This document shows, one piece after another, positions 43,193-52,289 of a DNA stretch of 64,000 bases. The notes beneath the pieces were generated by a model. The model made no database searches and was not told where the DNA came from. It worked only from the letters and a program-made list of their open reading frames with translations. Source of the DNA: an uncultured Paracoccaceae bacterium (GTDB lineage: Bacteria > Pseudomonadota > Alphaproteobacteria > Rhodobacterales > Rhodobacteraceae); NCBI GenBank assembly GCA_947499635.1, contig CANMPD010000006.1, forward strand, positions 62,001 through 126,000, written 5' to 3'. Within the stretch, counting starts at the first letter, position 1. Each line of letters begins with the position of its first letter. Position numbers and translations under genes: made by a program.

Positions 43193-46100
43193 TCAATAAT
43201 CATGTTTGAAATATACACCAACCCCCGTTTGCCCAGCATTGTCTACGACACCTGTCGCGGTTAGGCTTTTGGTAAGATCCAAGTTTATCGTCAGCTCGCT
43301 ATCGCCTTCGGCAGTGATATTGACATCTGTGTAAATGTTTTCCGCGATATATCCACCCAAGCCGACTTGACCCACTCCACCGTTACTCGGGCCGAGATCC
43401 AAAGAGTCAACACCCGTCTCTTCGCGCAGTTTGGATTGTGTTTTGCCACCGCGCCCACTTAGCGTCAGGGCAGAGCTTGCGAGGCGAGCCAATGCAAGCG
43501 GAGACAAGTCTTGGATGTTATCTCCGAACAAAAGTAGTGCCAGAGCTTCTTCACTTGGAAGAGCAGGTTCTGCGGTCACTTCGATTTGCGGTGCGTCAAC
43601 ATTGCCTGAAATCTGCAAGGTTGCTGTGCCTTGTTCGGTATCCGTGGAGGAGCTGAAAAACAGATAAGGATTGAGATCGCCTTGCAATGTAATGCGCCCT
43701 TCATCAAGAGAAAGGCGACGCCCCAATATATCAAATGTTCCGCGGATTAATCCGATTTGGCCTGAAGGTTCGATCGAAGCCGTACTGCCACCTATGATTA
43801 TTTTCCCACCAAGTTCTGCATTTAAGCCGCGACCGCGCGCAAAAATCCGACTTGGAGCATTGATCTCAACATCCATCGCGATTTGTGAACTTGAGCTTGA
43901 ACTGGACCCACTGCTGGCAGTTTCAATGAGCCCCGCGCGGGATCTGGTTGCGATTTGCGACGTGGATTGGCCGACATGCTGAATGGAAGGGATCGGTGCT
44001 GAGGATATAGCACCGCCTGCCGTGTTCAAATTGAAATTGGTTTCCCCAATATTAATCTGCCCCGCTAGAAGGCTGTTGCCAGACAGTGCGCCTTGCAGAC
44101 GCAGGTCTCCATCGATGACCGTGTCATAAGATAAGTTATCGGTGAGAATAATTTCACGCAACGCGATGGCGAGATTACTTTGATAGGGAGCCTCTAGTGA
44201 AACAGGCCCTGTGACGCGCAGTTGTCCACCTGCGGCAGGTGCGGCAGACATGGTAATCTGAGCACTGCCATTGGAGAGGTCAACTTGGGTAGAGATGTCG
44301 TTAATACGCTGCGCTAGGTCTGGTAAAACCATCTGAGCGCCCTGCGTGTTGATCTGTCCATTAAGTGACTGCAGTGATGGAACGCCGATGAGGGAAAGTT
44401 GAAACTGTGCAGCTCCGCTCAGCAAGTTGGGTTGGATGAAAGTGTTCACACCCTCCAAGCGTAGCTTCCCGTCGGTTGTAATGTTTGCGGTGCCGTCGGT
44501 TTCATTCCAAGTTCCGCCTAAGCGTGCATCGACCTCAAATGGTCCCTGAGCGGTACTTGCAATTGTCCATATTCCGTCCGCACGGTCTGCATCACCTTTG
44601 GCTAAGAGTTGTCCGTTCAAGTCGTCAACAAATTGCTCTAATCTGGCAACGGCTAAGTCATACGATAGATTTGCAGTGCCATCGCTTTCGACGAATTGGC
44701 CCGAGATGTCCAAAGTCGTACCACCGGCGGCTGATAAGTCTGCGTGTGCATCCCAAAGTCCACTGTCACGCTTTGCTTTGCCTGAAACGGATAGTGGGGC
44801 GCCTGCAAGTTGAGGTGCGACCAGACCAGGGCTGGGTACCTGAACATCAAAATCGAACTGAGCGTCTCCGGCTGTTTCAAAGAAACCATTTAGAGACGCA
44901 TCCATGTTTTGGAGTGCTTTAATCGCTGCGGTGCCAGACAATGTGTCACCATTGCGTGTCAAATCTGCGTTTAATGTCACCGTACCTGGCAGCTGTGGAA
45001 GGATTAAGCCTAAATCCCGCAATCGAGCCGAGATTTGTAATTTGCCGTTGGCGCTTGATAGGTCACCCGTGACATCGGCACGCAGCTGTTGTCCATCCAA
45101 GATGAACTGTTTGATCCACAGACCACTTTCGTCACGGCCAGCGTGCAGCGTTAGGTCAGTGTGGCCGGAAATCAGTGGATCGACATCAGTTTGTCCAATT
45201 GCGAGATCCTGTGTTTCGGCTTGCATGTCGATTTCAAAGGCGCCGCTCAAGGGGGTGAATGCCAGTGCAGCCTGAACTGTGCTCGTCCCTTGTAGGGATT
45301 GTCCTGAGACAGCCGAGAAGCGCTTCAAGTCGTTTGCATCGAGTGTAAGATCTGCGTTGAGTTGCAAGCCGTCAGAAAAGCCAGAAAAGGCCAGTGAACC
45401 TGACGCGGCGTAATCGGTGCCTTGAATATTTAAAGCATCAAGGCGCAAAGCATCTGATCCGATTGTGGAAATGTGACTGCGCAGAGCTATATGGTCGCCA
45501 ACGGCTTGTTGAAGAGCGGAATCATTCAATACGAGACCCGTGATGTCGGCGTTTATATCGCCTTCCAACGCGAGGTCTTCATCTTGATTAAGGGTGCCAC
45601 TTGCGGAAAGTGTGGTACTTTCCACATAAGTATCATCATTCTTGAGGTGTTGCAGCGTTCCCTTAACGGACCAAATTTCGCCCAAAGATTTATGCAAGAC
45701 CAATTTGGCGTTGCCTAATGTGGTGGTTGCTCCAGAAACGGGTAGGATCACGGCGTCTTGACCGTTTGGCGGTGTGATCTGGAGATTGAGATTTGCGCTT
45801 TCAAGTGCACCAGACGACATTTTCAGATTGCCGTCTAAAGCCAGAGCTTGGGTTTTGAGTCCAAGCTCATTTAACGCAACTTGTCCGTCAGGAGCCGTTG
45901 TCCCATCGATTGAAAGCTGTAGATCTGGACCAAAGAACGCGCGATACTCTTGGGCGAGCAAAGGATCGATGTCGCCGCCGAGATTGGCATGAAAGGCTAA
46001 CCCGTCATTGGTCCCTTCGCCTAGTCCTTGTAAGATGACTTGCCCGTCAATTCGGCGAGTCTGATCTGTGTCGAGGGCGATTTGGGCCACAAAATCAGCC

Positions 46101-46822
46101 AAAGGACCGTCACCCGAGATGGTGAGTGCCAGATCGGGAGCATTAGGAAGGGCCATTAAGGATGATATGAGGCCCTGCGCCCCTTCGGTAACACTTAGAT
46201 CAAGCGAGAGGTTTTGTGTCTCGTTGGTGTATTTTGTCGAGAACCCAAATGTATCACCGAGGCGGTCCAATCTGTCCACCGTCAACGAGGTGTCTAGCGC
46301 CCCGTCTGCCAAGCTGAGTGCACCATCTATAGAAAACTTGGCTGCTTGCCCCAAAAGAGCCTGGTCAAGATCAAGCTCACCTACGCGAATGGTGCCAATT
46401 TCAACGGCTACTGGAAGTTCAGGTAACGCAAATGGCGTCGCTTCTGGGCTGGGGAGGTCAGGGTCACTGGTGCTGTTTGGACTGCGTAAGACCTGAATAC
46501 TATCGGCACTTAATGTGTTAACAGTAAACCGCCCACGCAAAAGCGCCAGTCGGTTCCAATCCAATTCGGCCTTGTTTAATGTGAGCCAAACACCTTCGTC
46601 GTCGGACAAAATGAGTTGCTCGATGGTCGCTTTGGCCGACAGTGCCCCTTCAAGTCCGATGACTTGGATGTTTTGATTGTCCGAGGACAGGCTGCTTTCG
46701 ATGAGCCGTTCAAGAACGCTACTGTCGGCATCCGCCTCTTCTGTGGTGGTTGTTTGCGCTGAAACTGATACGCCGCATCCAAGAGCTGTGGCAAATGCGA
46801 GGGTTTTAAGACTCTGTTTCAT
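43193..46822 (-). CDS. tamB: translocation and assembly module protein TamB
   Basis: 1209-residue AsmA-like/TamB protein bridging inner and outer membranes, working with TamA in envelope protein or lipid traffic. An N-terminal signal/anchor (MKQSLKTLAFATALGCGVSV) is followed by about 1100 residues of repetitive beta-strand sequence (recurring D-G-L-N-L patterns), and the conserved C-terminal DUF490 domain with GQIGLIRGTFDILGRRLSLD, GRITLQGDLNPYLFF and PSEEALALLLFGDNI. It shares one base with the tamA stop (TAATG), so the two are coupled. Length is typical. Confidence 0.93.
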   Translation of the reverse strand: MKQSLKTLAFATALGCGVSVSAQTTTTEEADADSSVLERLIESSLSSDNQNIQVIGLEGALSAKATIEQLILSDDEGVWLTLNKAELDWNRLALLRGRFTVNTLSADSIQVLRSPNSTSDPDLPSPEATPFALPELPVAVEIGTIRVGELDLDQALLGQAAKFSIDGALSLADGALDTSLTVDRLDRLGDTFGFSTKYTNETQNLSLDLSVTEGAQGLISSLMALPNAPDLALTISGDGPLADFVAQIALDTDQTRRIDGQVILQGLGEGTNDGLAFHANLGGDIDPLLAQEYRAFFGPDLQLSIDGTTAPDGQVALNELGLKTQALALDGNLKMSSGALESANLNLQITPPNGQDAVILPVSGATTTLGNAKLVLHKSLGEIWSVKGTLQHLKNDDTYVESTTLSASGTLNQDEDLALEGDINADITGLVLNDSALQQAVGDHIALRSHISTIGSDALRLDALNIQGTDYAASGSLAFSGFSDGLQLNADLTLDANDLKRFSAVSGQSLQGTSTVQAALAFTPLSGAFEIDMQAETQDLAIGQTDVDPLISGHTDLTLHAGRDESGLWIKQFILDGQQLRADVTGDLSSANGKLQISARLRDLGLILPQLPGTVTLNADLTRNGDTLSGTAAIKALQNMDASLNGFFETAGDAQFDFDVQVPSPGLVAPQLAGAPLSVSGKAKRDSGLWDAHADLSAAGGTTLDISGQFVESDGTANLSYDLAVARLEQFVDDLNGQLLAKGDADRADGIWTIASTAQGPFEVDARLGGTWNETDGTANITTDGKLRLEGVNTFIQPNLLSGAAQFQLSLIGVPSLQSLNGQINTQGAQMVLPDLAQRINDISTQVDLSNGSAQITMSAAPAAGGQLRVTGPVSLEAPYQSNLAIALREIILTDNLSYDTVIDGDLRLQGALSGNSLLAGQINIGETNFNLNTAGGAISSAPIPSIQHVGQSTSQIATRSRAGLIETASSGSSSSSSSQIAMDVEINAPSRIFARGRGLNAELGGKIIIGGSTASIEPSGQIGLIRGTFDILGRRLSLDEGRITLQGDLNPYLFFSSSTDTEQGTATLQISGNVDAPQIEVTAEPALPSEEALALLLFGDNIQDLSPLALARLASSALTLSGRGGKTQSKLREETGVDSLDLGPSNGGVGQVGLGGYIAENIYTDVNITAEGDSELTINLDLTKSLTATGVVDNAGQTGVGVYFKHDY

Positions 46823-48639
46823 TAGAATGCCTGCCCGATGCCTATGTAAAACTGTAATCCATCGCCCGTATCCCCCGATGTCGGTAGCGCAAGATCGAGA
46901 CGCACAGGACCAACCCCTGTGATGTCGTACCGCAATCCGAAACCAGCACCAGCGTGGCTTTCGCTGTTGCTTGAGACAAAGCTGTCTGCGTCAATCCAAC
47001 CAATGTCATAAAAACCCACGACAGAGATAGCTCCGGTGATTTTGGTACGTACTTCGCCCGACAACCCTAGGAAACCGCGACCGCCAGCTGTGTCTGAGCC
47101 CGTACTGACCCCCAAAGATTGAAACTCTTGTCCGCGCACCGTACCCGCACCACCGGAGAAAAACAGCAATGTTGGTGATACATCCGATAGGGCAGGGCCG
47201 ACGACAGACCCAATCTGAGCGCGCCCAGCAAGAACAAAGCGGTCATTGCTACCAAGGCTGCGATAGGCTCGTCCGTCTAAGCCAAATTGCACGCCCGAGG
47301 CGCTACCGTCGATTCCGACAAACGGGGTTATGTCCGCACTTAGATAGTATCCAGAGGTTGGGTTGTTTTTCACATCGCGAGTATCGCGTTCTGCGCGCAA
47401 TAAAAATTCAAGATAGGTAAACTCGCGATCGTCTCCGAATGCATCATCGGCTGTGACATAGTTAAATCCCAAGGCCGCTTCGGCGAAGCTGCGATCACTA
47501 ATCGTACGACGAACGCCGATTGCCGCCAGTGCTTGTGTCGCTGTGTAGTGCTCTTCATTGAGCTGCGCGAGCGAAGCGAGATAAAAGAGGTTTTCATCAG
47601 CTCTGAATGCGGCGGGACGGTCAAGGCGTGCGGACACTTCGACGTCTTGATCTCCTTCCCCGATCCCATCGACGGACAAGTTCAGACTGAGCCGTTCTGC
47701 AGCCCCAAAGAGATTACGGTGAATCCAGCCCGTTGATATCGATGCCCCTTCTGAAGAGCTAAGTTCGACACCAAATGTGAAACGTCGGGGCGGTTGATCT
47801 TCAATGTTGGCGATGAAATCAAGTGTTCCGTCCGGATTGGCGGTTTCTGCTTGTTTAAGGCTAACGCTTGAAAATGTACCCGTGCGCCGTAATCTGGTGG
47901 CTGATTTCGAAATGTCGTCTGGGTTGTAGATTTTGCCGGTGGGAAAGCCTGCAATCGCGCGGATAGCTTCGGGTCGAACGCGTGATTTTTCTGTGTTGAG
48001 CTGAAAGGTTCCAACACGAAGCTTAGGTCCCGGTGCAATCGCAATTGTTGCATCAAGGCGTGCCTGAATTGCATTGGCCGTGATATGTTGGTTTTCCAAT
48101 TCGGCTTTGGGGTGTCCTGCGCGATCCCAAGCACTAAGACCAGCTGTTACCGCTTCTTGAATGGCACCAGTGGTTGCGGGCTGATTGGGGGCAAATGTGT
48201 CTGGGATATTTGCTTCGGCAGGCAGCGGGGCGATTTCAGCTTTTCCGAACGTGAATTTTTTACCAGCCGTTATCGATAATTTGACCGTATCAACGGTTTG
48301 CGGTGGTGATAACAGATCGATATGCGAAGCTTCACGACCGTCGAGCCCTATAGAAACCGATGGTGCAAAATAGCCTGCATCGTATAGAACTTGTACCATG
48401 GTTCTATAATCCGACAGCGCGGCCGCGATAATTTCTTGTGCGTCAGCGTCTTCTGCTAAGGCTGCACTGCTTGAGGCATTCTGCAATGGAATGGACAGAT
48501 CTTCATCAGTGCCATTGATATCGAATTCTACATCTGCAGCCATGCCCGGGCTTGTTAATGCAATAAAACCTGCAAATGTGCCTCCAATCAGGGCTTTGTG
48601 TGACTTAGGCACGAGGCGAGTAAACGGGAAGCGATTCAT
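46822..48639 (-). CDS. tamA: outer-membrane assembly protein TamA
   Basis: BamA-family outer-membrane barrel of about 605 residues from MNRFPFTRLV. It has a signal peptide (GGTFAGFIALTSPGMAA), three POTRA-like repeats (for example TVKLSITAGKKFTFGKAEIA; KLRVGTFQLNTEKSRVRPEA; DISKSATRLRRTGTFSSVSL) and a C-terminal barrel containing FFSGGAGTVRGQEFQSLG, the (V/I)RG(Y/F) loop motif, ending in FYIGIGQAF with the terminal aromatic. The start at 48639 gives the signal peptide; 48678 is possible but adds 13 residues. Confidence 0.93.
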   Translation of the reverse strand: MNRFPFTRLVPKSHKALIGGTFAGFIALTSPGMAADVEFDINGTDEDLSIPLQNASSSAALAEDADAQEIIAAALSDYRTMVQVLYDAGYFAPSVSIGLDGREASHIDLLSPPQTVDTVKLSITAGKKFTFGKAEIAPLPAEANIPDTFAPNQPATTGAIQEAVTAGLSAWDRAGHPKAELENQHITANAIQARLDATIAIAPGPKLRVGTFQLNTEKSRVRPEAIRAIAGFPTGKIYNPDDISKSATRLRRTGTFSSVSLKQAETANPDGTLDFIANIEDQPPRRFTFGVELSSSEGASISTGWIHRNLFGAAERLSLNLSVDGIGEGDQDVEVSARLDRPAAFRADENLFYLASLAQLNEEHYTATQALAAIGVRRTISDRSFAEAALGFNYVTADDAFGDDREFTYLEFLLRAERDTRDVKNNPTSGYYLSADITPFVGIDGSASGVQFGLDGRAYRSLGSNDRFVLAGRAQIGSVVGPALSDVSPTLLFFSGGAGTVRGQEFQSLGVSTGSDTAGGRGFLGLSGEVRTKITGAISVVGFYDIGWIDADSFVSSNSESHAGAGFGLRYDITGVGPVRLDLALPTSGDTGDGLQFYIGIGQAF

Positions 48640-48764
48640 ACTTGGTTCCGACGAGCAGGTAATTCTGGAATGCCCCAAAACAAACGGCTTGGGCGCTGGG
48701 CTTTGTTACACTGTGTGGCTTCTGCGTGTGAGCAGAAAATCGATTATGGCAGCGGTATATTTTA

Positions 48765-48790
48765 GTTATCGGCGAGCTCCCGCCGATAAC
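48765..48790 (-). terminator. probable terminator of the second gap gene
   Basis: GTTATCGGCG (48765-48774) pairs perfectly with CGCCGATAAC (48781-48790). On the minus strand it falls 26 nt after the gap2 stop and before tamA. The T-run is interrupted (TAAAATATA). Confidence 0.6.
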
Positions 48791-48815
48791 GAAATATGTC
48801 TAAGACTAAAACCGA

Positions 48816-49802
48816 TTATGACTGCGCCATTAAGCGAGCGACATTCAGCATACGTGCTGAAAATCCCCATTCATTGTCGTACCAGCCAAAAATACGTAAC
48901 TGCTTGTCATCAATCATACGAATTTCTGGGGCAGCAACCACCAGAGATTCTGGGCGAGAGCGCAGATCGCTGGACACCAATGGAGCGTCAGTCCAGCCCA
49001 AGACATCAGAGCGTTCAACGGCGGCTTTTAACTTGTCGCGGAGTACGTCCAAAGCGGTAGGCGCATGTAACTGAGCTACGAAATCAACAGCAGACACACT
49101 TGCAGTGGGAACTCTGACCGCAGCACCGGAAATGCGACCGGCTAAATGTGGTAAGACAACGTCAATCAATTGCATGGCGGATGTTGTTGTTGGGACCATG
49201 GACATTGCCCCAGCTCGGGAACGTGCAAAGTCGCCGCGTGGCGCATCCACCATTGGTTGGGAATTTGTATAGCAATGTATCGTTGTCATATGGCCGCGCT
49301 CTATACGGGCGACATCATCGACCAGCTTGACCAGGCACGCGACTGCATTTGTGGTGCAAGATGCGTTAGATACAATCTTCTGAGTCCCCAATTGCCCCTC
49401 GTTTGCGCCATAAACAATGGTGGCCTCAGCGGCGGGAGAGGGGCCAGAAATAAGAACTTTTTTAGCGCCGGCCGTAAGCCCGCGACTGGCTACATCCGAA
49501 CTTCGAGCGATCCCAGTACATTCTAGCACAACGTCAATGCCCGTAAGGTCAAGCATACTGAGATCTGCGGCGTGGGTTAAGGGAATGGCGCAGTCGTCGA
49601 CAATCAAATGGTTGTTTTCAGAACGAACGTCGCCAGAGTAGGGGCCAAAAGTGCTGTCATACTGAAATAAGTAAGAACACATTTCAGGTTCAGCGATGTC
49701 ATTTATATGTACGATTTCAAGGTCTGAAACGTGCCGTGACGTCAGAGTTTGGCGTAAAATAGCGCGACCAATGCGGCCGAATCCGTTGATAGCGAGTCTC
49801 AT
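48816..49802 (-). CDS. second glyceraldehyde-3-phosphate dehydrogenase family protein
   Basis: 328-residue GAPDH paralogue starting MRLAINGFGRIGRAILRQ. It keeps the catalytic Cys (KIVSNASCTTNAVACLVKL), His (MTTIHCYTNSQPMVDAPRG) and SWYDNEW-like end (FGWYDNEWGFSARM), but differs from the gap at 32 kb in the adenine-binding and S-loop areas (HINDIAEPEMCSYLFQYDST; SMVPTTTSAMQLIDVVLP). It may be a gluconeogenic or erythrose-4-phosphate dehydrogenase-like form. The start at 49802 fits the family; upstream 49889 does not. No glycolytic neighbours. Confidence 0.9.
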   Translation of the reverse strand: MRLAINGFGRIGRAILRQTLTSRHVSDLEIVHINDIAEPEMCSYLFQYDSTFGPYSGDVRSENNHLIVDDCAIPLTHAADLSMLDLTGIDVVLECTGIARSSDVASRGLTAGAKKVLISGPSPAAEATIVYGANEGQLGTQKIVSNASCTTNAVACLVKLVDDVARIERGHMTTIHCYTNSQPMVDAPRGDFARSRAGAMSMVPTTTSAMQLIDVVLPHLAGRISGAAVRVPTASVSAVDFVAQLHAPTALDVLRDKLKAAVERSDVLGWTDAPLVSSDLRSRPESLVVAAPEIRMIDDKQLRIFGWYDNEWGFSARMLNVARLMAQS

Positions 49803-50031
49803 GACAAGAGCTATGACAGGGGACCAAAGTGAGAGCAATTTAATTTGCGTGATAGGTACAAAAGGTCGCTTCAGGTTAAATAATATCACGTCGAACGCTC
49901 TTGGCGGTTCTTACGCGCTTTGAAGGAGATTGTGATGATTTTGAACGAAACATAAGTCAATTCTTAAGTAAATTGCTTGAATATTGATTTTGAAGTCATT
50001 TGAAATCGATATTCACAGCGAGGACTTTAAA

Positions 50032-50373
50032 ATGAGTTCCAATACCGACGTGAAACAAACCGAGGTTGACGAGAGTTTAACAGAGGGTGAACTGGTCAAA
50101 TATCTGCCAGTCGGGGCCAATCCCGAAACTATTCAATCCGTGTCTAAGGCGTTGGAGCAGCTACAGAATGTGGCACAGCGTTCGCAATTTCCATTACTTG
50201 TGCCAGCTGTAAGCAATCCGCCGTCTGCGAAAGCAGACGCTGGGCAAGATATTCGTAAAGAAGCAGTTCCTAGTCTGACTGAATATGCAATGCAGGATCA
50301 GGTGCGCCACTCGCAGGTTGGAGCTGGGCGACACGCGAGCCGCCTTTATAATGGTGCTAAGTCCATCTGGTAA
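50032..50373 (+). CDS. hypothetical protein, 113 residues
   Basis: Small soluble protein starting MSSNTDVKQTEVDESLTEGE, with GAGGAC just before the ATG. It contains LVKYLPVGANPETIQSVSKA and LEQLQNVAQRSQFPLLVPA, then a low-complexity linker and AGRHASRLYNGAKSIW at the end. It has no signal peptide, membrane segment or recognised domain. Codon usage resembles that of the neighbours. Function unknown. Confidence 0.65.
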   Translation: MSSNTDVKQTEVDESLTEGELVKYLPVGANPETIQSVSKALEQLQNVAQRSQFPLLVPAVSNPPSAKADAGQDIRKEAVPSLTEYAMQDQVRHSQVGAGRHASRLYNGAKSIW

Positions 50374-50616
50374 TCTTAAAAGGTGTCCATCTGTTGTACT
50401 GTTGCGCTTCTCGCTTTCTTGAAATCACGGTATCATTGACCTGTTCTATTACAGTGCTTGTTTGGTCTTGAGGCCTAGGAGGTGCTTGCTTTGAGATAGG
50501 CTGCTCTTTTGATCTTGAGCTGAGACACTTATGGATAAGGCTTTGACAGTGCTTTGTTGGTGTGGCAAGGCGTCTGAATCGTCGACACGACTCACGCTAT
50601 ATTTAAGGGGACCAAC

Positions 50617-50946
50617 ATGCCCAAGGAAGAATGGGGTATTAAACGTATCTGCCCAACTACCGGCAAACGTTTCTACGACCTAAATAAAAACCCGATCGTT
50701 AGCCCTTATACAGGCGAGATCGTTGAAGTTGATATCGCCAAGGCTCGTATGATTGAGGCCGACGCCGAAGACGCTGCAAGCGCAAAGGCAAAAGAAAACC
50801 TCGAGACAGATGATGTTGTACTCGATGATGACGATGAAAATGTCGATTTGGATCTCGGTGACGATGTTTTGGATGACGACGATGAAGAGGACAACGTTTC
50901 TCTCGACGAAATCGCTGATGTAGCGGCAGAAGAAGACGAAAGCTGA
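50617..50946 (+). CDS. TIGR02300-type acidic small protein
   Basis: 109 residues. The N-terminus MPKEEWGIKRICPTTGKRFY then DLNKNPIVSPYTGEIVEVD is strongly conserved in alphaproteobacteria (TIGR02300 as I recall it). The C-terminal half is extremely acidic (DDDDENVDLDLGDDVLDDDD), likely disordered. Only one Cys is present, so it is not a classical zinc ribbon. AAGGGGA precedes the ATG. A strong terminator follows, and tRNA-Ala lies 340 nt downstream. Biochemical role unknown. Confidence 0.85.
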   Translation: MPKEEWGIKRICPTTGKRFYDLNKNPIVSPYTGEIVEVDIAKARMIEADAEDAASAKAKENLETDDVVLDDDDENVDLDLGDDVLDDDDEEDNVSLDEIADVAAEEDES

Positions 50947-51285
50947 TTTCAAGACCGGATGGTCGTATCGCAAAAGGGGCCAAATATTGTGGCCCCTTTT
51001 TATGTCTCTCAGGCAATATCTTTGGGCAAGCCAATTAACAGATTATCCCAGTTTATGACGCCACCAAATCTGTTGGCGGGTGGTCGCAGTTTTGATTGTG
51101 CAAGAGTAACAGGAAATTCGGCATTATTGAGGGGGGGCATGATATCTATTTTAAGGATGCACCAAGTTCGAGAGAGACTACAATCGACTGAAAAATCGTA
51201 AATGCATTCATTTTTTCCTTGCAGGGCGACGAAGTAGCGCTTAATGCATCTCGAACACTCCTAGTCGTAAAGTTTACGCCTGGAT
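50947..51285. other. intergenic region before tRNA-Ala
   Basis: 339 nt holding the terminator at 50972-51001 and the presumed tRNA promoter. No ORF or other RNA gene is evident. Confidence 0.4.
50972..51001 (+). terminator. terminator of the TIGR02300-type gene
   Basis: AAAAGGGGCCA (50972-50982) pairs with TGGCCCCTTTT (50990-51000), followed by further T: a textbook intrinsic terminator 25 nt after the stop codon. Confidence 0.9.
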
Positions 51286-51348
<63 letters not shown>

Positions 51349-51361
<13 letters not shown>

Positions 51362-51859
51362 CTTCCTTCATGACATATGCAGTCACTCCCTAAAGTCTTG
51401 AACGGAAACGATAATTCAGGGGTTCTAGCTCCTTCGTTTCGACAATACACTATGCGCTCAGCAAAGCTGAGTTTGAGGACGAGACGGCGCATCTCGATTT
51501 GACGGGTTCCCCACAGCTTCCAAGGGCTTGCGAGGAACTGGAGAGCCGGTTCTAGGTGCTGGTCAAACTGACCGCGTGAGGCCGTGCCATTTGAGATCTG
51601 ATCTTCAATCAAGACCTTGGCTTTCCCCAGATCCGAGATCTTATCTTCGCAAGCGCGCACCACGGCGTCATTGCTGGTGTCGAGCAGACGATCCACGGTT
51701 TTCTTAAGGGTCTGCTTCACGTCAGTCAGTTGCCGCTTGAGATGCGCGGTTGGCCTCGGCGAACTCTCGACAGCGCGTTTCCTGAGAGGCCAAACCATGG
51801 CCCTCAAGCTCTTGCGACTTCGAAGAGACGCGACAATAAATGACAGCTTTTGAGCTCAT
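51349..51859 (-). pseudogene. deleted large serine recombinase
   Basis: Starting at an ATG (51859) with a GAGGAGG site, the frame reads MSSKAVIYCRVSSKSQELEG then HGLASQETRCREFAEAN, the N-terminus of a resolvase/invertase-type recombinase with its catalytic Ser (CRVSS). After about 38 residues the frame shifts and jumps to the C-terminal domain seen in the open frame 51349-51807: VVRACEDKISDLGKAKVLIE, FDQHLEPALQFLASPWKLWG and LVLKLSFAERIVY, ending FPFKTLGSD. The catalytic core and zinc domains between (several hundred residues) are gone. The last few codons run into the 3' end of tRNA-Ala on the opposite strand. Confidence 0.8.
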
Positions 51860-52065
51860 AATGCCTCCTCATGTGTATCGGTATTCTTTGAGTTTACCAC
51901 AGCCGCGCTCAGAGCGTCGGCGAGATCCAGAATTTGTCCACCGCTTTTTTCGGTGTCCGGCGCATCTGTGCGCACCTCCTAGCCGAGATCGACAAAACCG
52001 ACGACGATCAGCCACAAGGCTTCAATCAGTTCCCGCTTTTGTGCATCGGGAATGCTATCGTCTTC
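51856..52065 (-). pseudogene. interrupted small ORF upstream of the recombinase
   Basis: One minus-strand frame reads DDSIPDAQKRELIEALWLIV then VGFVDLG, hits a TAG (51981-51979), and continues EVRTDAPDTEKSGGQILDLA then DALSAAVVNSKNTDTHEEAL to a TGA that overlaps the recombinase ATG (ATGA). The coupling and coding-like content suggest a small gene once co-translated with the recombinase and now broken by a nonsense codon and truncated at its 5' end. Its family is not known to me. Confidence 0.45.
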
Positions 52066-52289
52066 AATATGAGGACAGCAGTGTCTGCGTAAGCAAAATA
52101 GTCGAATTCTGCTTTGTCGACATCGTAAAGACTATGGAAGGCTTTTAATTTTGCTTCAAACGCTCGATCAAGATTGTGTACTGCTTCTTCAAGATCGGTC
52201 TTCTTCAGTCTCTCAAACTTAAGGTTTGCCTCTCCAAACAAACGCATGGCATTTGCCAAACGGCTTAGAGCATTTTGTTGTACGTTCAT
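52026..52289 (-). CDS. 87-residue protein coupled to the SMC-like ATPase
   Basis: Starts at 52289 (MNVQQNALSRLANAMRLFGE) with an ATGA overlap to the ATPase stop, so it would be translated with it. The sequence is helical and charged (FERLKKTDLEEAVHNLDRAF), ending FDYFAYADTAVLILKTIAFP then MHKSGN. The last residues come from DNA that in another frame belongs to the recombinase-side ORF, so the C-terminus is probably altered by a deletion junction. No known domain. It may be the small partner of a two-gene ATPase system, now without a functional ATPase. Confidence 0.5.
   Translation of the reverse strand: MNVQQNALSRLANAMRLFGEANLKFERLKKTDLEEAVHNLDRAFEAKLKAFHSLYDVDKAEFDYFAYADTAVLILKTIAFPMHKSGN

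Noticed and set aside
50680-51034. Long minus-strand ORFs opposite the acidic TIGR02300-type gene
   Set aside because: They mirror the Asp/Glu-rich repeat codons (runs of Ser/Arg/His) and have no ribosome site; they are shadows.
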